Origin: Mycolicibacterium peregrinum
GTDB lineage: Bacteria > Actinomycetota > Actinomycetes > Mycobacteriales > Mycobacteriaceae
Length of the DNA: 64,000 nucleotides
Assembly: GCF_001665785.1 (NCBI RefSeq)
Contig: NZ_LZSO01000050.1
Coordinates: 124,001 to 188,000, forward strand
Direction: 5' to 3'
Shown here: positions 34,533 through 43,051 of the stretch, one piece after another
Position numbering within the stretch: position 1 is the first letter of the stretch
Layout of the letters: every line of letters begins with the position of its first letter
Translations under genes and position numbers: made by a program
Notes under the pieces: generated by a model
Seen by the model: the letters and a program-made list of their open reading frames with translations, nothing else
Databases searched by the model: none
Told to the model about the DNA's origin: nothing

Positions 34533-35433
34533 CGACGACAGCTGGGACATCACCGAGAGTGTGGGTGCCACCGCGCTCGGGGTGGCGATGGCTCGTGCCC
34601 ACGAGACCACCGCGGACTCTCCGTTGTTCACCGACCCGTATGCACAGATGTTTCTCGACGCCGCGGCCGAGCGCGGCTGGCGGCCGCCCACCGGGGTGAT
34701 GGCTCAACGGATCCGCACCATCGGCAATTACGCCGCGTCCCGGACCAAGTGGTTCGACGAGTTCTTCGTCGCCGCAGGCGCAGCCGGTATCCGTCAGTCG
34801 GTGATCCTGGCGGCCGGCCTGGACGCCCGGGCCTGGCGGTTGCCGTGGATCCACGAGAGCGTGGTGTTCGAGATCGACCAGCCGCAGGTGCTGCAGTTCA
34901 AGGAGGAAGTCCTGGCGGCCCGCGGGGCGGTACCCAAGGCCCGGCATGTCGCGGTACCCGTCGATCTGCGTCAGGATTGGCCGAAAGCCTTGCGGGATAC
35001 GGGTTTCGACGCCACCCAACCCACGGCTTGGTCGGTCGAGGGGCTACTGCCCTACCTGCCCGCCGAAGCGCAGAACCTGTTGTTCGAGCGGATCACCGAA
35101 CTGTCTGCACGGGACAGCCGGATCGCGGTCGAGGCCTTCAGCGCCGGGTTCTTCTCCGAAGATCACCTGGCCCGCCGCCGTGAGCACATCGCGAAGATGC
35201 GGGCCGAGGCCGCCGGCGCCGGTGACGACATGCCGGATCCGGAACAGCTGTGGTTCATCGAGGACCGCCCCCACGTGCCCGATTGGCTCAGTGAGCACTG
35301 CTGGGAGGTGGCGGCCCTGCCTTCCGACGATCTGATGGCGCGCTACCACCGCACCATGCCGGCCGACCTCACCGAGGGCACCATGTCCACGGAGTTCGTC
35401 GAAGGCATCCTGACCGAGAAGTATTCGGGGTGA
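34519..35433 (+). CDS. SAM-dependent methyltransferase (TIGR00027 / leucine carboxyl methyltransferase-like)
   Basis: A 304-residue member of the family that is greatly expanded in mycobacteria. Typical blocks are TESVGATALGVAMARAHE and SPLFTDPYAQMFLDAA at the N terminus, RTKWFDEFFVAAGAAGIRQ, and VILAAGLDARAWRLPW, the SAM-binding segment. VFEIDQPQVLQFK and WSVEGLLPYLP follow. The substrate of these enzymes is mostly unknown. It starts 14 bases inside mrpG, so it is translated as the last gene of the antiporter operon, an unusual context. Confidence 0.92.
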   Translation: MARTDDDSWDITESVGATALGVAMARAHETTADSPLFTDPYAQMFLDAAAERGWRPPTGVMAQRIRTIGNYAASRTKWFDEFFVAAGAAGIRQSVILAAGLDARAWRLPWIHESVVFEIDQPQVLQFKEEVLAARGAVPKARHVAVPVDLRQDWPKALRDTGFDATQPTAWSVEGLLPYLPAEAQNLLFERITELSARDSRIAVEAFSAGFFSEDHLARRREHIAKMRAEAAGAGDDMPDPEQLWFIEDRPHVPDWLSEHCWEVAALPSDDLMARYHRTMPADLTEGTMSTEFVEGILTEKYSG

Positions 35434-35442
35434 GTCCCCGCG

Positions 35443-35667
35443 TTACTTGTGCGGAGCCTTCACCGTCGGCGACGCGAAGGACGTCTCGGGCGCGGACGGC
35501 GGCGTCTTCACGGTCGTGGTGCTGCTGAATTTCACGGCCACCGAATCGGCGGCGCCCGGCGTAGCTGCATCGATGACGGTGATGGCACCGAGCACCGCCA
35601 CGGCGCCCATGCCGGTGACGGCTGCCAACATCTTCAGCCGGTGACGCGGCATTTCCTGCGGGTGCAT
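35443..35667 (-). CDS. Small single-helix exported or membrane protein
   Basis: A 74-residue protein with one hydrophobic segment (LAAVTGMGAVAVLGAITVIDA, residues 13-33) followed by a Ser/Thr/Pro-rich extracellular tail (SSTTTVKTPPSAPETS). A near-perfect Shine-Dalgarno (GAGGAGGG) stands four bases before the ATG at 35667, and codon use is typical. Small mycobacterial proteins of this layout are common and of unknown function. It converges with the methyltransferase gene (9-base gap) and is divergent from the PAP2 gene. Confidence 0.72.
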   Translation of the reverse strand: MHPQEMPRHRLKMLAAVTGMGAVAVLGAITVIDAATPGAADSVAVKFSSTTTVKTPPSAPETSFASPTVKAPHK

Positions 35668-35820
35668 CGAACCCTCCTCAACTCTTCACTTCCGGGGCGT
35701 GGTCGCCACGGCGATGCCACACAGTGGCAGCTCGTCGATGAGAAATCGCTGATAAAGATCGCGGTGATCGTGGCTCTCAGCGGCCCCTCAGCAACATCTG
35801 GCAAAGGTGGAGCGGTGAAT

Positions 35821-36489
35821 GTGATGCGGCGTGTGACGTGGCAGGTCCCGGTGGCGGTGGTTCTGCTCAGCGGATTCATCGGAGTGGGGTTCATCGCCCG
35901 CACGGCTCACACGGGCAGCGCGGTGGACCATCACGTGCTCGACTGGATCGTCGCGCGGCGCAATCCCGGGCTCACGGGCATCGCCACCTTCGTCACCGAT
36001 CTGGGCAGCCCCGCAGCCATCGCGCTGATCGCGCTCGGTGTCGCCGCGCTGATCTGGCTGCGGACCCGCGCGGTCCGCCCCGCGATCGTGGTGGTGGCCA
36101 CGGTCGGGGGCGCGTCGGCAGTGAGCACCGTGGGCAAGTGGGTCGCCGGGTCGCACCGACCACCCGCGGCAGTCCAACTGCTCGCCGAAACGGATCACTC
36201 GTTCCCGTCCGGACACGTCACGGGAACGGCGGCGTTGCTCGGAATCCTGGCGGTTGTCGCCGGCGCACGCGGCGGGCACACGGTCCTGCTACTCGTGGCC
36301 GCAGTGGTGACGACACTCATCGTGGCGGCGACCCGGCTCTACCTGGGCGTGCACTGGCTCACCGACGTGAGCGGCGGGTTCCTGCTGGGTTCGGCGGCGG
36401 TGCTGCTCGGGTGGGCTTTCCTGGCGACATCGGCCGGCGCCACCCCGGAGATCACCGAGGACACGGCGGAGCCCACACTGACGAGATGA
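35821..36489 (+). CDS. PAP2-family membrane phosphatase
   Basis: A membrane phosphatase of about 222 residues with six helices. All three PAP2 motifs are present: KWVAGSHRPP (K-x6-RP), FPSGHVTGTAA (PSGH) and TRLYLGVHWLTDV (R-x5-H-x3-D). Such enzymes dephosphorylate lipid phosphates or polyprenyl pyrophosphates at the outer face. GTG 35821 has AGGTGGAG 8 bases upstream; GTG 35815 and ATG 35824 are alternatives. The stop overlaps the start of the histidine kinase gene (ATGA), so the two are made together. Confidence 0.9.
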   Translation: MMRRVTWQVPVAVVLLSGFIGVGFIARTAHTGSAVDHHVLDWIVARRNPGLTGIATFVTDLGSPAAIALIALGVAALIWLRTRAVRPAIVVVATVGGASAVSTVGKWVAGSHRPPAAVQLLAETDHSFPSGHVTGTAALLGILAVVAGARGGHTVLLLVAAVVTTLIVAATRLYLGVHWLTDVSGGFLLGSAAVLLGWAFLATSAGATPEITEDTAEPTLTR

Positions 36490-37898
36490 TGTCGCCGGCC
36501 CCTCGCCGTCAGCGGCTGCGGATGCGACCGCGGCCACGGCATTGGGGGATCGCGACCCGGTCGGCGATCGTGGCGGCCACGGTCGTGCTGGTGGCGCTCG
36601 TCGTCGCGGGTGCCGGCCTGACGGGTCTGCTGAACCACTACCTGGTCTCCGGGATCGACGACGCGGCGGCGACGCGGTTGCACGACATCACCATGGCACT
36701 GCGCGCCGGGCCGCCCAGCGACTTCGACGGCGCCCTGTTGGACACCGATCAACGGGTGGTCGCGATCCAGATACTGACCGACGACGACACCGTCGCCTTC
36801 AGTTCCACCGACGCGCCGAAGACACCTCTCGTGCCGTCCGCCGCCGTCGGCACCAAACCCACCCGGTTGAGCGACGATTCGGTGCCCGACGACGACCTCA
36901 GGGTCGTCGGCAGGCAGATCGACACTCCGCACGGGCATTACACGGTCCTGGTCGCCGGTAGCAGTGAGCTCGCCGAGAACACCGTCCAGGCGGTCGCGCT
37001 GCTGCTGTGTGCTTCGGCGCCACTGGTCATCGCCGTCGTCGCGGTGGTCACCTATGTGCTGGTGAAGCGGTCTCTTCGCTCGGTCGACGCGATACGCGCG
37101 CGGGTCGCCGAGATCAGCACATCCGGCCTGGCCGAGCGGGTGCCTCGGCCCGCCAGCCACGACGAGATCGCCGCGCTCGCCGACACGATGAACGAGATGC
37201 TGGCCCGGCTGGAAACCGGTCACAACGCGCAGCGCCAGTTCGTCGGGGACGCCTCCCACGAACTCCGTAGCCCGTTGGCCGCGATCATCTCCGCCCTGGG
37301 CGTGGCCCAGGTACATCCCGAGTTGCTCGATCAGGACCTGCTCGAGCAGACGCTGGTCCCTGAGGCGCAGCGGATGCAGTCACTGATCGACGATCTGCTG
37401 TTGCTGGCTCGCGCCGACGAGCAGGGCATGCAACTTCGGATGGCAGAACTCGACCTTCGGCCGGTCATCGAAACCGATGCCGACCGGCTGCGGCGGGCAA
37501 CCCGCCTCGCGGTACACACCGATATCGGTCAGATGCGGCTGTCCGGTGATTCCCGGGCATTGGCACGGGTAGTGCGAAACCTGACCGACAACGCTGCACG
37601 TCACGCACATTCGCGTATCGACATCACCTCGCGCGAACAGGACGGCACCGTCGAGCTGGTCATCGCCGACGACGGTCCGGGCATCCCGGAACCCGACCGG
37701 CTCCGGGTGTTCGACCGCTTCGTCCGACTGGACTCCGATCGGTCCCGTAACGGCGGCGGGACAGGGCTGGGTCTGTCGATTGTCTCCGAGATCGTTGCCG
37801 CGCACGGCGGTAGTATCGCCATGACCGAACGTCCGGGCGGCGGGACCGCGGTCAGGGTTCAGCTGCCCGTTGGCCGATCTTCCGATTCGAGCCGGTAG
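36486..37898 (+). CDS. OmpR-type sensor histidine kinase
   Basis: A 470-residue kinase. The first helix (SAIVAATVVLVALVVAGAGL) is near residue 28. An extracytoplasmic sensor of about 115 residues follows, then a second helix (LLLCASAPLVIAVVAVVTYVL). After a HAMP domain come the HisKA box DASHELRSPLAA with His258 and an HATPase domain (NLTDNAARHA, IADDGPGIPE, GTGLGLSIVSEIVAAHGG). It is translationally coupled to the PAP2 gene upstream. Its 3' end overlaps the convergent response regulator by 40 bases, although these two are almost surely cognate. Confidence 0.93.
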   Translation: MMSPAPRRQRLRMRPRPRHWGIATRSAIVAATVVLVALVVAGAGLTGLLNHYLVSGIDDAAATRLHDITMALRAGPPSDFDGALLDTDQRVVAIQILTDDDTVAFSSTDAPKTPLVPSAAVGTKPTRLSDDSVPDDDLRVVGRQIDTPHGHYTVLVAGSSELAENTVQAVALLLCASAPLVIAVVAVVTYVLVKRSLRSVDAIRARVAEISTSGLAERVPRPASHDEIAALADTMNEMLARLETGHNAQRQFVGDASHELRSPLAAIISALGVAQVHPELLDQDLLEQTLVPEAQRMQSLIDDLLLLARADEQGMQLRMAELDLRPVIETDADRLRRATRLAVHTDIGQMRLSGDSRALARVVRNLTDNAARHAHSRIDITSREQDGTVELVIADDGPGIPEPDRLRVFDRFVRLDSDRSRNGGGTGLGLSIVSEIVAAHGGSIAMTERPGGGTAVRVQLPVGRSSDSSR

Positions 37899-38548
37899 CC
37901 GACTCCCCGGACGGTGTGAATGCTGTTGGTGCCGAACGGTGCATCAATCTTGAGGCGGACATACCGCACATAGACTTCGACCACGTTGTGCGGACCGTCG
38001 TAGTGGGCATCCCACACATTCCGCAGGATGTCCGCCTTGGTCACCACGGTGTCCTTGTTCCGCATCAGATACTGCAGCAGGCTGAATTCCTTGGGCGTCA
38101 GGTCAATTGGTGTTTCACCGCGGACCACTGTCTTGCGGGCCGGATCCAGCGACAACGACCCTGCGGTGATCACGACCGGACGCTGCGGGGCACCCCGGCG
38201 TCGCAACGCGCGCATTCTCGCCGTCAGCACGTTGAACTTGAACGGTTTGGTGAGGTAGTCGTCGGCCCCAAGATCGAACGCGTCCGTCTCGTCGAACTCA
38301 CCGTCTTTGGCGGTCAACATCAGTACGGGAGTCCACACCTGCTCGGCCCGGATCCGCCGCAGCACCTCATAGCCACTCATACCCGGCAGCATGATGTCCA
38401 GCAGGATCACGTCGAAGTCGTCTTCGACCGCCAGGTGCGCCCCGTCGACGCCATTGTCGGCGACGACCACCACGCATCCCTCGGCGCGCAGGCCGAGGCT
38501 CAGCGTCTTGGTCAGACCAGGTTCGTCATCGACGATCAGCACCCTCAT
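37859..38548 (-). CDS. OmpR-family response regulator
   Basis: A 229-residue regulator with receiver (Asp8/Asp9 pair, phospho-Asp51 in DVILLDIMLPG, Lys in YLTKPF) and winged-helix DNA-binding domain (LTPKEFSLLQYLMRNKDTVV, then VRGVGYRLE). It is encoded opposite the sensor kinase, with the last 40 bases of both genes shared on opposite strands. Convergent placement of a sensor/regulator pair is rare and implies separate promoters. Confidence 0.94.
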   Translation of the reverse strand: MRVLIVDDEPGLTKTLSLGLRAEGCVVVVADNGVDGAHLAVEDDFDVILLDIMLPGMSGYEVLRRIRAEQVWTPVLMLTAKDGEFDETDAFDLGADDYLTKPFKFNVLTARMRALRRRGAPQRPVVITAGSLSLDPARKTVVRGETPIDLTPKEFSLLQYLMRNKDTVVTKADILRNVWDAHYDGPHNVVEVYVRYVRLKIDAPFGTNSIHTVRGVGYRLESEDRPTGS

Positions 38549-38569
38549 CGCATGTCCAATTGTGCTCTG

Positions 38570-39196
38570 CTACTCCGAAAGCTGGAACTCCACCATCGCG
38601 GTGACCGAATCCACGGCCTCACTGAGCACCTCGACGCGTGCCGCCTCCGACCGCGCGGCCAGCAGCGAATAGCGGTCGGCCTGCCCGATCGGCAGCCGAG
38701 ACGCCAAGGCGTACAACCGGTTCTCCGGGTCCACACCGGCGGATTCGATGATCTCGCGGCTGCGGATCGGCGTGCCCCTGGCCTCGCCGATCCGGTCGAG
38801 CAACGCCACCATCCGGTCTTCGACGTCACCGATTCGGGCGGGGTCCGCCGGACCGTCCGGTTCGTCCGGCCACAGTTCGATCTCGGCGCGCGGGTAAGGA
38901 TCGTCGTCGAGCCAGCGCTGCACCCGAATTCGCTCACCCATCACACACAGCAGCCGGTACTTGCCGACACCGAGCTCCTGACAGTCGACGATCAAGGCCC
39001 GCGCCCCGACCTCGCATCGGCGGTCACCCCCGCCCACCTCACGGCCGGCCGAGATCAGCACCACCCCGAAAGACGGCTCCGGCATGGCCATACAGTCGCC
39101 CACCATCGCCACATAGCGCGGTTCGAAGATCCGCAGCGGCAGTTCCTGGCCGGGCAGCATCGCCACTTCGAGAGGAAACATCGGTGAGACCGTCAT
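38570..39196 (-). CDS. LON substrate-binding-domain protein (Rv0434-type)
   Basis: A 208-residue protein made only of the N-terminal substrate-binding domain of Lon protease (MFPLEVAMLPGQELPLRIFEPRYVAMV, and the helical end IIESAGVDPENRLYALASRL). It has no AAA or protease domain, so it is not a protease. Such stand-alone domains are conserved in mycobacteria beside the GCL-like and sodC genes, as here. The ATG at 39196 matches the family start. Upstream in-frame codons overlap the divergent Lrp gene. Confidence 0.88.
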   Translation of the reverse strand: MTVSPMFPLEVAMLPGQELPLRIFEPRYVAMVGDCMAMPEPSFGVVLISAGREVGGGDRRCEVGARALIVDCQELGVGKYRLLCVMGERIRVQRWLDDDPYPRAEIELWPDEPDGPADPARIGDVEDRMVALLDRIGEARGTPIRSREIIESAGVDPENRLYALASRLPIGQADRYSLLAARSEAARVEVLSEAVDSVTAMVEFQLSE

Positions 39197-39245
39197 GGGG
39201 CCAGGATCGTCTTCGCCTCCGGTTTGGTCAATGCGCATGAGCCGG

Positions 39246-39251
39246 TAACCT
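39246..39251 (+). promoter_or_regulatory. -10 box TAACCT, leaderless start of tandem Lrp gene
   Basis: TAACCT is followed by 6 bases and the ATG at 39258. Confidence 0.5.
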
Positions 39252-39257
39252 CGGGTG

Positions 39258-40268
39258 ATGCCACCGTCAGCGGAGCTTGCGACTGCCCGCACGCTGCTGT
39301 CCGATCCGGGCTACACCGATCTCGACGCGGTCGACCGCCAGCTGATCGAACTGCTGCAGGCCGACGGCCGCATTCCCTACGCCGAGCTGGGCCGCCGTGC
39401 GGACATCACGGAAAAGACTGCGCGCCGCCGTGTTTCGCGGTTGTTGAGCGAGGGGTACATGTCCATCGCCGCCGTCACCGATCCGGCTGTCCTCGGGTTC
39501 CACGCGCTGGGCCTGGCGCTGCTCACCGTCGACGGATCCCGCACCCCGGTCGAGCTCGCTGCGGAGCTGGCCCACCTGCCCGAGGCCGATTACGTGACGG
39601 CGACGACGGGGCCGTACGGCGTGGTGCTCGAGCTGGTCTGCACCGACGCCCGCGAACTTCACGATGTGGCGTTCGGCCGGATAGCGACACTGCCGGGCGT
39701 GGGCTCGGTGGAGCTGCTCCCCTATCTGCGGCTGCACTATCAGCAGGCCCGGCTGTCGGGTGCGCTGGCCGACGGCGCGGTGCGGCCGCGCCCGCTCGAC
39801 GACATCGACCGGGCGATCCTCACCCGGCTGGCCGTCGACGGTCGGGCGGCTTTCCGCGACTTCGCTTCGGCCCTCGGCTTGTCCGAGACCACCATCCGGT
39901 CGCGCTACAGCCGAATCGTGGAGACGGGCGCGGCCCGGGTGATGTGCATCGCCAACCCGTTGCGCCTCGGTTACCGCCACAGCAGTTGGGTCGCGATCCG
40001 CACCGACGGCCGGGCCGGCGCGCAGAAGGTGGCCGAGGCGCTGACGCGGGTGGACGCGGTCTCCTACGTGGCGCTGACCGCCGGCCGCTGGGATGTCCTG
40101 GCGGAGGTGCTGAACACCCGTGGCGAGGATCTGCTCGACGTCCTCGACGAGAGCATCCGAGGCCTGGACGGGGTAGCTGCGTTGCAGGCCTGGCCTTATA
40201 TCTCAGTGCACTACAAGGCAATTCATCCCAGGGATGTCGGGGAAGTCAGCCAGGCACCTTCTTGTTGA
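39258..40268 (+). CDS. Tandem Lrp/AsnC-family regulator
   Basis: A 336-residue regulator built from two Lrp/AsnC modules in one chain. Module 1 has its HTH at LDAVDRQLIELLQADGRIPYAELGRRADITEKTARRRV and a RAM-like ligand domain to about residue 165. Module 2 repeats it (LDDIDRAILTRLAVDGRAAFRDFASALGLSETTIRSRY), with a second ligand domain to the C terminus. The doubled form is known in actinobacteria and probably acts as a pseudo-octamer half. The ATG at 39258 follows TAACCT by 6 bases. It is divergent from the LON-domain gene by 61 bases. Its 3' end overlaps the convergent lipoprotein gene by 23 bases. Confidence 0.9.
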   Translation: MPPSAELATARTLLSDPGYTDLDAVDRQLIELLQADGRIPYAELGRRADITEKTARRRVSRLLSEGYMSIAAVTDPAVLGFHALGLALLTVDGSRTPVELAAELAHLPEADYVTATTGPYGVVLELVCTDARELHDVAFGRIATLPGVGSVELLPYLRLHYQQARLSGALADGAVRPRPLDDIDRAILTRLAVDGRAAFRDFASALGLSETTIRSRYSRIVETGAARVMCIANPLRLGYRHSSWVAIRTDGRAGAQKVAEALTRVDAVSYVALTAGRWDVLAEVLNTRGEDLLDVLDESIRGLDGVAALQAWPYISVHYKAIHPRDVGEVSQAPSC

Positions 40269-40671
40269 TCGCGTCCACCACGGTCGCGTCCCGGTCACCC
40301 AACACACACATGGCGCCGATGAACGAGGTCCAGATGTACGGATTCTTCTTCATCCCCGCATAGCCGTTCTTCGCCAGCAACTCGACCATGCCGAGCTGGG
40401 TCGCCTCGTCCATCGTGGAGTACTCCCGGCAGGTGGTCGACATCCCGTTGGGTGGCGGGGTGCTGGCCTTTCCGCTGGTCCCGGGAGGTGGGAAAGCCGG
40501 GGTCGACGGCGCCGCGGTACTGCTGGGGCGGCGCTTGGTGGTCGTCGGGGTGGAGATCCCGGTCTGATCGGGATCGGCCATCGGTGTGCCGGCGGTGACG
40601 GTGCTGCAGCCCGAGAGGGCGAAGCCCGCCACGATAATCCCCACCACGATCCGCTGCCGCATAGCGCTCAT
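40246..40671 (-). CDS. Hypothetical lipoprotein
   Basis: A 141-residue predicted lipoprotein: signal MRQRIVVGIIVAGFALSGC with lipobox Cys near residue 22. A Pro/Ser/Thr-rich linker (residues 35-75) leads to a small C-terminal domain with two further cysteines (STTCREYSTMDEA and GAMCVLGDRDA) that could form a disulfide. I do not recognise the family. It begins two bases after the end of the carboxylate-amine ligase gene and is probably in the same transcript as virR, sodC and that ligase. Confidence 0.78.
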   Translation of the reverse strand: MSAMRQRIVVGIIVAGFALSGCSTVTAGTPMADPDQTGISTPTTTKRRPSSTAAPSTPAFPPPGTSGKASTPPPNGMSTTCREYSTMDEATQLGMVELLAKNGYAGMKKNPYIWTSFIGAMCVLGDRDATVVDAINKKVPG

Positions 40672-40673
40672 CC

Positions 40674-41804
40674 TTACAGTTGGAGTTCACCGACCAGGGC
40701 ATCGACGACTTCGCGCAGGTCGCCGTCGTTCTCCTCGGCCACGCGGCGCTGTCGTTGATACGAGCCGCCGCCGTGGTAGATGTCGGTGACCGAGGCCAGC
40801 TCGTCGGCGCACCCCAGTGACTTGGCGACCGGCTCAAGGTGATTCAGCAGTTCGTCGAGGTCTTCGGTGACAAGCCGCTCGTTGCTGTCGGCATCCAGGA
40901 TGATCACCGCGTCCAGCCCGTAGCGGGCGGCGCGCCACTTGTTCTCCTGGACATGCCACGGCGGCATGGTCGGCAACTGCTCTCCCGCGTCGAGCCTGCG
41001 GTCGAGATCGACGATCAGGCAGTGGGTCAGCGCGACCAGCGCACCGAGTTCCCGAACATTCGACACCCCGTCGAAGATCCGCACCTCGATCGTGCCGAGA
41101 TGAGGTGACGGTCTGATGTCCCAACGGATCTCGTTGAGGTGGTCGATGATGCCGGTCTTCTTCTGATCGTGGACGAATCCCTCGAACTCGGGCCAGGTCT
41201 GGAACTGGAACGGCAGGCCGGCGGTGGGCAGCTGCTGAAACATCATGGCCCGGTTGCTCGCGTATCCGGTGTCCTCACCGTCCCAGAACGGTGAGGACGC
41301 CGAGAGCGCCAGCAGGTGCGGATACTGGTTGAGCAGTGAGGAGATGATCGGCATCACCTTGTGCGCCGAGGAGATCCCGACGTGCACGTGCACGCCCCAG
41401 ATCAGCATCTGCCGGCCCCACCACTGGGTGCGCTTGATCAACTCGGCGTATCGCGGCGCGTCGGTCAGCTGTTGCGCCGACCATTTCGCGAACGGATGGG
41501 TGCCTGCGCAGAACAGCTCCATGCCGCGGTCGTGCACGATCTTGCGCACCGGGCCAAGGGTGCCGCGCAGGTCATCCATCGCCTCACCGGTGTTGTCACA
41601 GATTCCGGTGACGATCTCGATGGTGTTGCGCAGCAGCTCCTTGTGCACGTGCGGGGTCTCGCCGACCTCGGCGATCACCTCGGCGGCGCCGTTGCTCAGA
41701 TCACGGGTGTCGGCGTCGACGAGAGCGAACTCCCACTCGACGCCGACGGTTGGCCGGGGCGACCCGGCGAAATCGATGCGGCTGTCAGCCTGCGCCGATA
41801 ACAC
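40674..41804 (-). CDS. YbdK-type carboxylate-amine ligase (Rv0433-type)
   Basis: A 376-residue ATP-dependent ligase of the glutamate-cysteine ligase 2 family. Motifs are TVGVEWEFALVD near residue 19, LWGVHVHVGI (residues about 134-147), HLGTIEVRIFDGV and PPWHVQENKWRAARYGLDA. E. coli YbdK has weak glutamate-cysteine ligase activity. Mycobacteria use mycothiol rather than glutathione, so the true product here is unknown. Its 5' end overlaps the 3' end of sodC by 20 bases. Confidence 0.92.
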   Translation of the reverse strand: MLSAQADSRIDFAGSPRPTVGVEWEFALVDADTRDLSNGAAEVIAEVGETPHVHKELLRNTIEIVTGICDNTGEAMDDLRGTLGPVRKIVHDRGMELFCAGTHPFAKWSAQQLTDAPRYAELIKRTQWWGRQMLIWGVHVHVGISSAHKVMPIISSLLNQYPHLLALSASSPFWDGEDTGYASNRAMMFQQLPTAGLPFQFQTWPEFEGFVHDQKKTGIIDHLNEIRWDIRPSPHLGTIEVRIFDGVSNVRELGALVALTHCLIVDLDRRLDAGEQLPTMPPWHVQENKWRAARYGLDAVIILDADSNERLVTEDLDELLNHLEPVAKSLGCADELASVTDIYHGGGSYQRQRRVAEENDGDLREVVDALVGELQL

Positions 41805-42495
41805 CGCACGCCACCCGAGAGCCGGCGTCGCCGGTGGCCAAGGTCGCCTGATCGGGGCCGGGTGCGCCGCCGACGACCTGCTGGTACTTCTCCGGCGGGA
41901 TGTTGGCGAAGTTGTCCGCCTTCTCGTGGATGATGATGGCCGTCTTGGCGCCGGCCTGCAGATCCTGTGCGGTGAAGGCGTCGGTGGTGGTCACCAGCTT
42001 GCCCGAGCCGTCGGCGCGGATCTGCAGCGAGCTCAGGTCACCGCTGGAAGGGTGACCGCTGTGCCCGGACACCTGAAAGTGGCCGCCGGCCGAGTTGAAG
42101 TCGCCGGGTGCGCCGCCGGTGGGGGCCACCGAGTTGGCCTCGCACTTGCCGACGGAGTGGATGTGCAGGCCGTGGAATCCGGGAGCCAGCTTGCCCGGGG
42201 CGGTCGTCTCGACGGTCACAGTGGCGAAGCCGTCGGCGAACTGGAAGTCGGCGGTTGCCACGGACGTGCCGTCGGCGGTCTTGAGCTCCGCAGTCAGGGT
42301 CTCGCCGCCGCTGGTAGCCGGTGCACCGTGTCCGCTGCCGTGCTCGCCGGGAGCGGCAGTGGGCGAGGGTGATCCGGTCCAGATCGCCGGGGTGGTCCCG
42401 GGCGTGTCGGACGGGACCTGGCCGGGAGGGCTGCAGGCGCTCAGTGCAACGACAGGGGCAGCGAACAGGACGGCAACACCGACGGACTTAAGCAT
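41785..42495 (-). CDS. sodC: Periplasmic Cu,Zn superoxide dismutase lipoprotein
   Basis: A 236-residue secreted Cu,Zn superoxide dismutase that destroys superoxide outside the membrane. The signal ends in a lipobox (ALSAC, Cys near residue 21), followed by a Pro/Gly/Ser-rich spacer. Copper ligand His residues are in GFHGLHIHSVGKC, GGHFQVSGHSGHP and AIIIHEKADNF. The disulfide cysteines are in VGKCE and SRVACGVIG. It matches Rv0432, with virR ten bases upstream and the YbdK-like gene overlapping downstream. Confidence 0.95.
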   Translation of the reverse strand: MLKSVGVAVLFAAPVVALSACSPPGQVPSDTPGTTPAIWTGSPSPTAAPGEHGSGHGAPATSGGETLTAELKTADGTSVATADFQFADGFATVTVETTAPGKLAPGFHGLHIHSVGKCEANSVAPTGGAPGDFNSAGGHFQVSGHSGHPSSGDLSSLQIRADGSGKLVTTTDAFTAQDLQAGAKTAIIIHEKADNFANIPPEKYQQVVGGAPGPDQATLATGDAGSRVACGVIGAG

Positions 42496-42505
42496 GGTCC
42501 AAAGC

Positions 42506-42976
42506 CTAGCCGGTGACTACCACGATCACGCCCGGTGGTTGATCGAGAAGTTCGGGGCGTCGGGGTTCGACGGGCGCATGCAACACCTTGCCCGCATTTT
42601 CGGCGGCTTCCTTCTCATCGGGAGTCTCACCGAAGAACACCGTGGTGCCGGCAACACCTTCCAGTGTCAGGTTGCCGGTCTCGGTGACATTCCAGTGTGC
42701 CTCACGCAACTGATTGGCCGCGGTTTCGGCCGCACCCGGAACGTCGGAGATGTTGTACACGCGCACGTCGGCCTTGACGTCGGGGGCGGGCGCGGCCTTT
42801 GCCGATGTCTTTGTGGTGGTCGTCGCAGTCGTGGTGGCCACGGAAGACGATTGATCCGCTGAGTCGTCGTCGGAGCCGAGCGCCTGGAAACCGACCAGCA
42901 GGAACACGACCCCGAGGAACAACAGCACCATCACCATGGCGCGCAGTGGCAGCCCGGAGGAGTCTCGCTGATTCAT
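42506..42976 (-). CDS. virR: LytR_C-domain membrane protein VirR (Rv0431-type)
   Basis: A 156-residue protein with one N-terminal helix (LRAMVMVLLFLGVVFLLVGF), a Thr/Ser-rich linker and an extracytoplasmic LytR_C domain (VRVYNISDVPGAAETAANQL). The M. tuberculosis homologue Rv0431 is VirR, linked to envelope integrity and vesicle release. The ATG at 42976 follows TACAGT (42984-42989) by 7 bases, so the transcript is probably leaderless and starts the virR-sodC-ybdK-lipoprotein operon. An in-frame GTG at 42985 falls inside that promoter and is rejected. Confidence 0.92.
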   Translation of the reverse strand: MNQRDSSGLPLRAMVMVLLFLGVVFLLVGFQALGSDDDSADQSSSVATTTATTTTKTSAKAAPAPDVKADVRVYNISDVPGAAETAANQLREAHWNVTETGNLTLEGVAGTTVFFGETPDEKEAAENAGKVLHAPVEPRRPELLDQPPGVIVVVTG

Positions 42977-42983
42977 CGCCACC

Positions 42984-42989
42984 ACTGTA
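42984..42989 (-). promoter_or_regulatory. -10 box TACAGT, leaderless start of virR operon
   Basis: TACAGT on the minus strand is followed by 7 bases and the ATG at 42976. Confidence 0.55.
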
Positions 42990-43051
42990 TCGAGCGAACC
43001 GCCCGATGCCTCACACAGGCCATTTGTCCTCCTCGCGCGCGGGGGTGGCCC

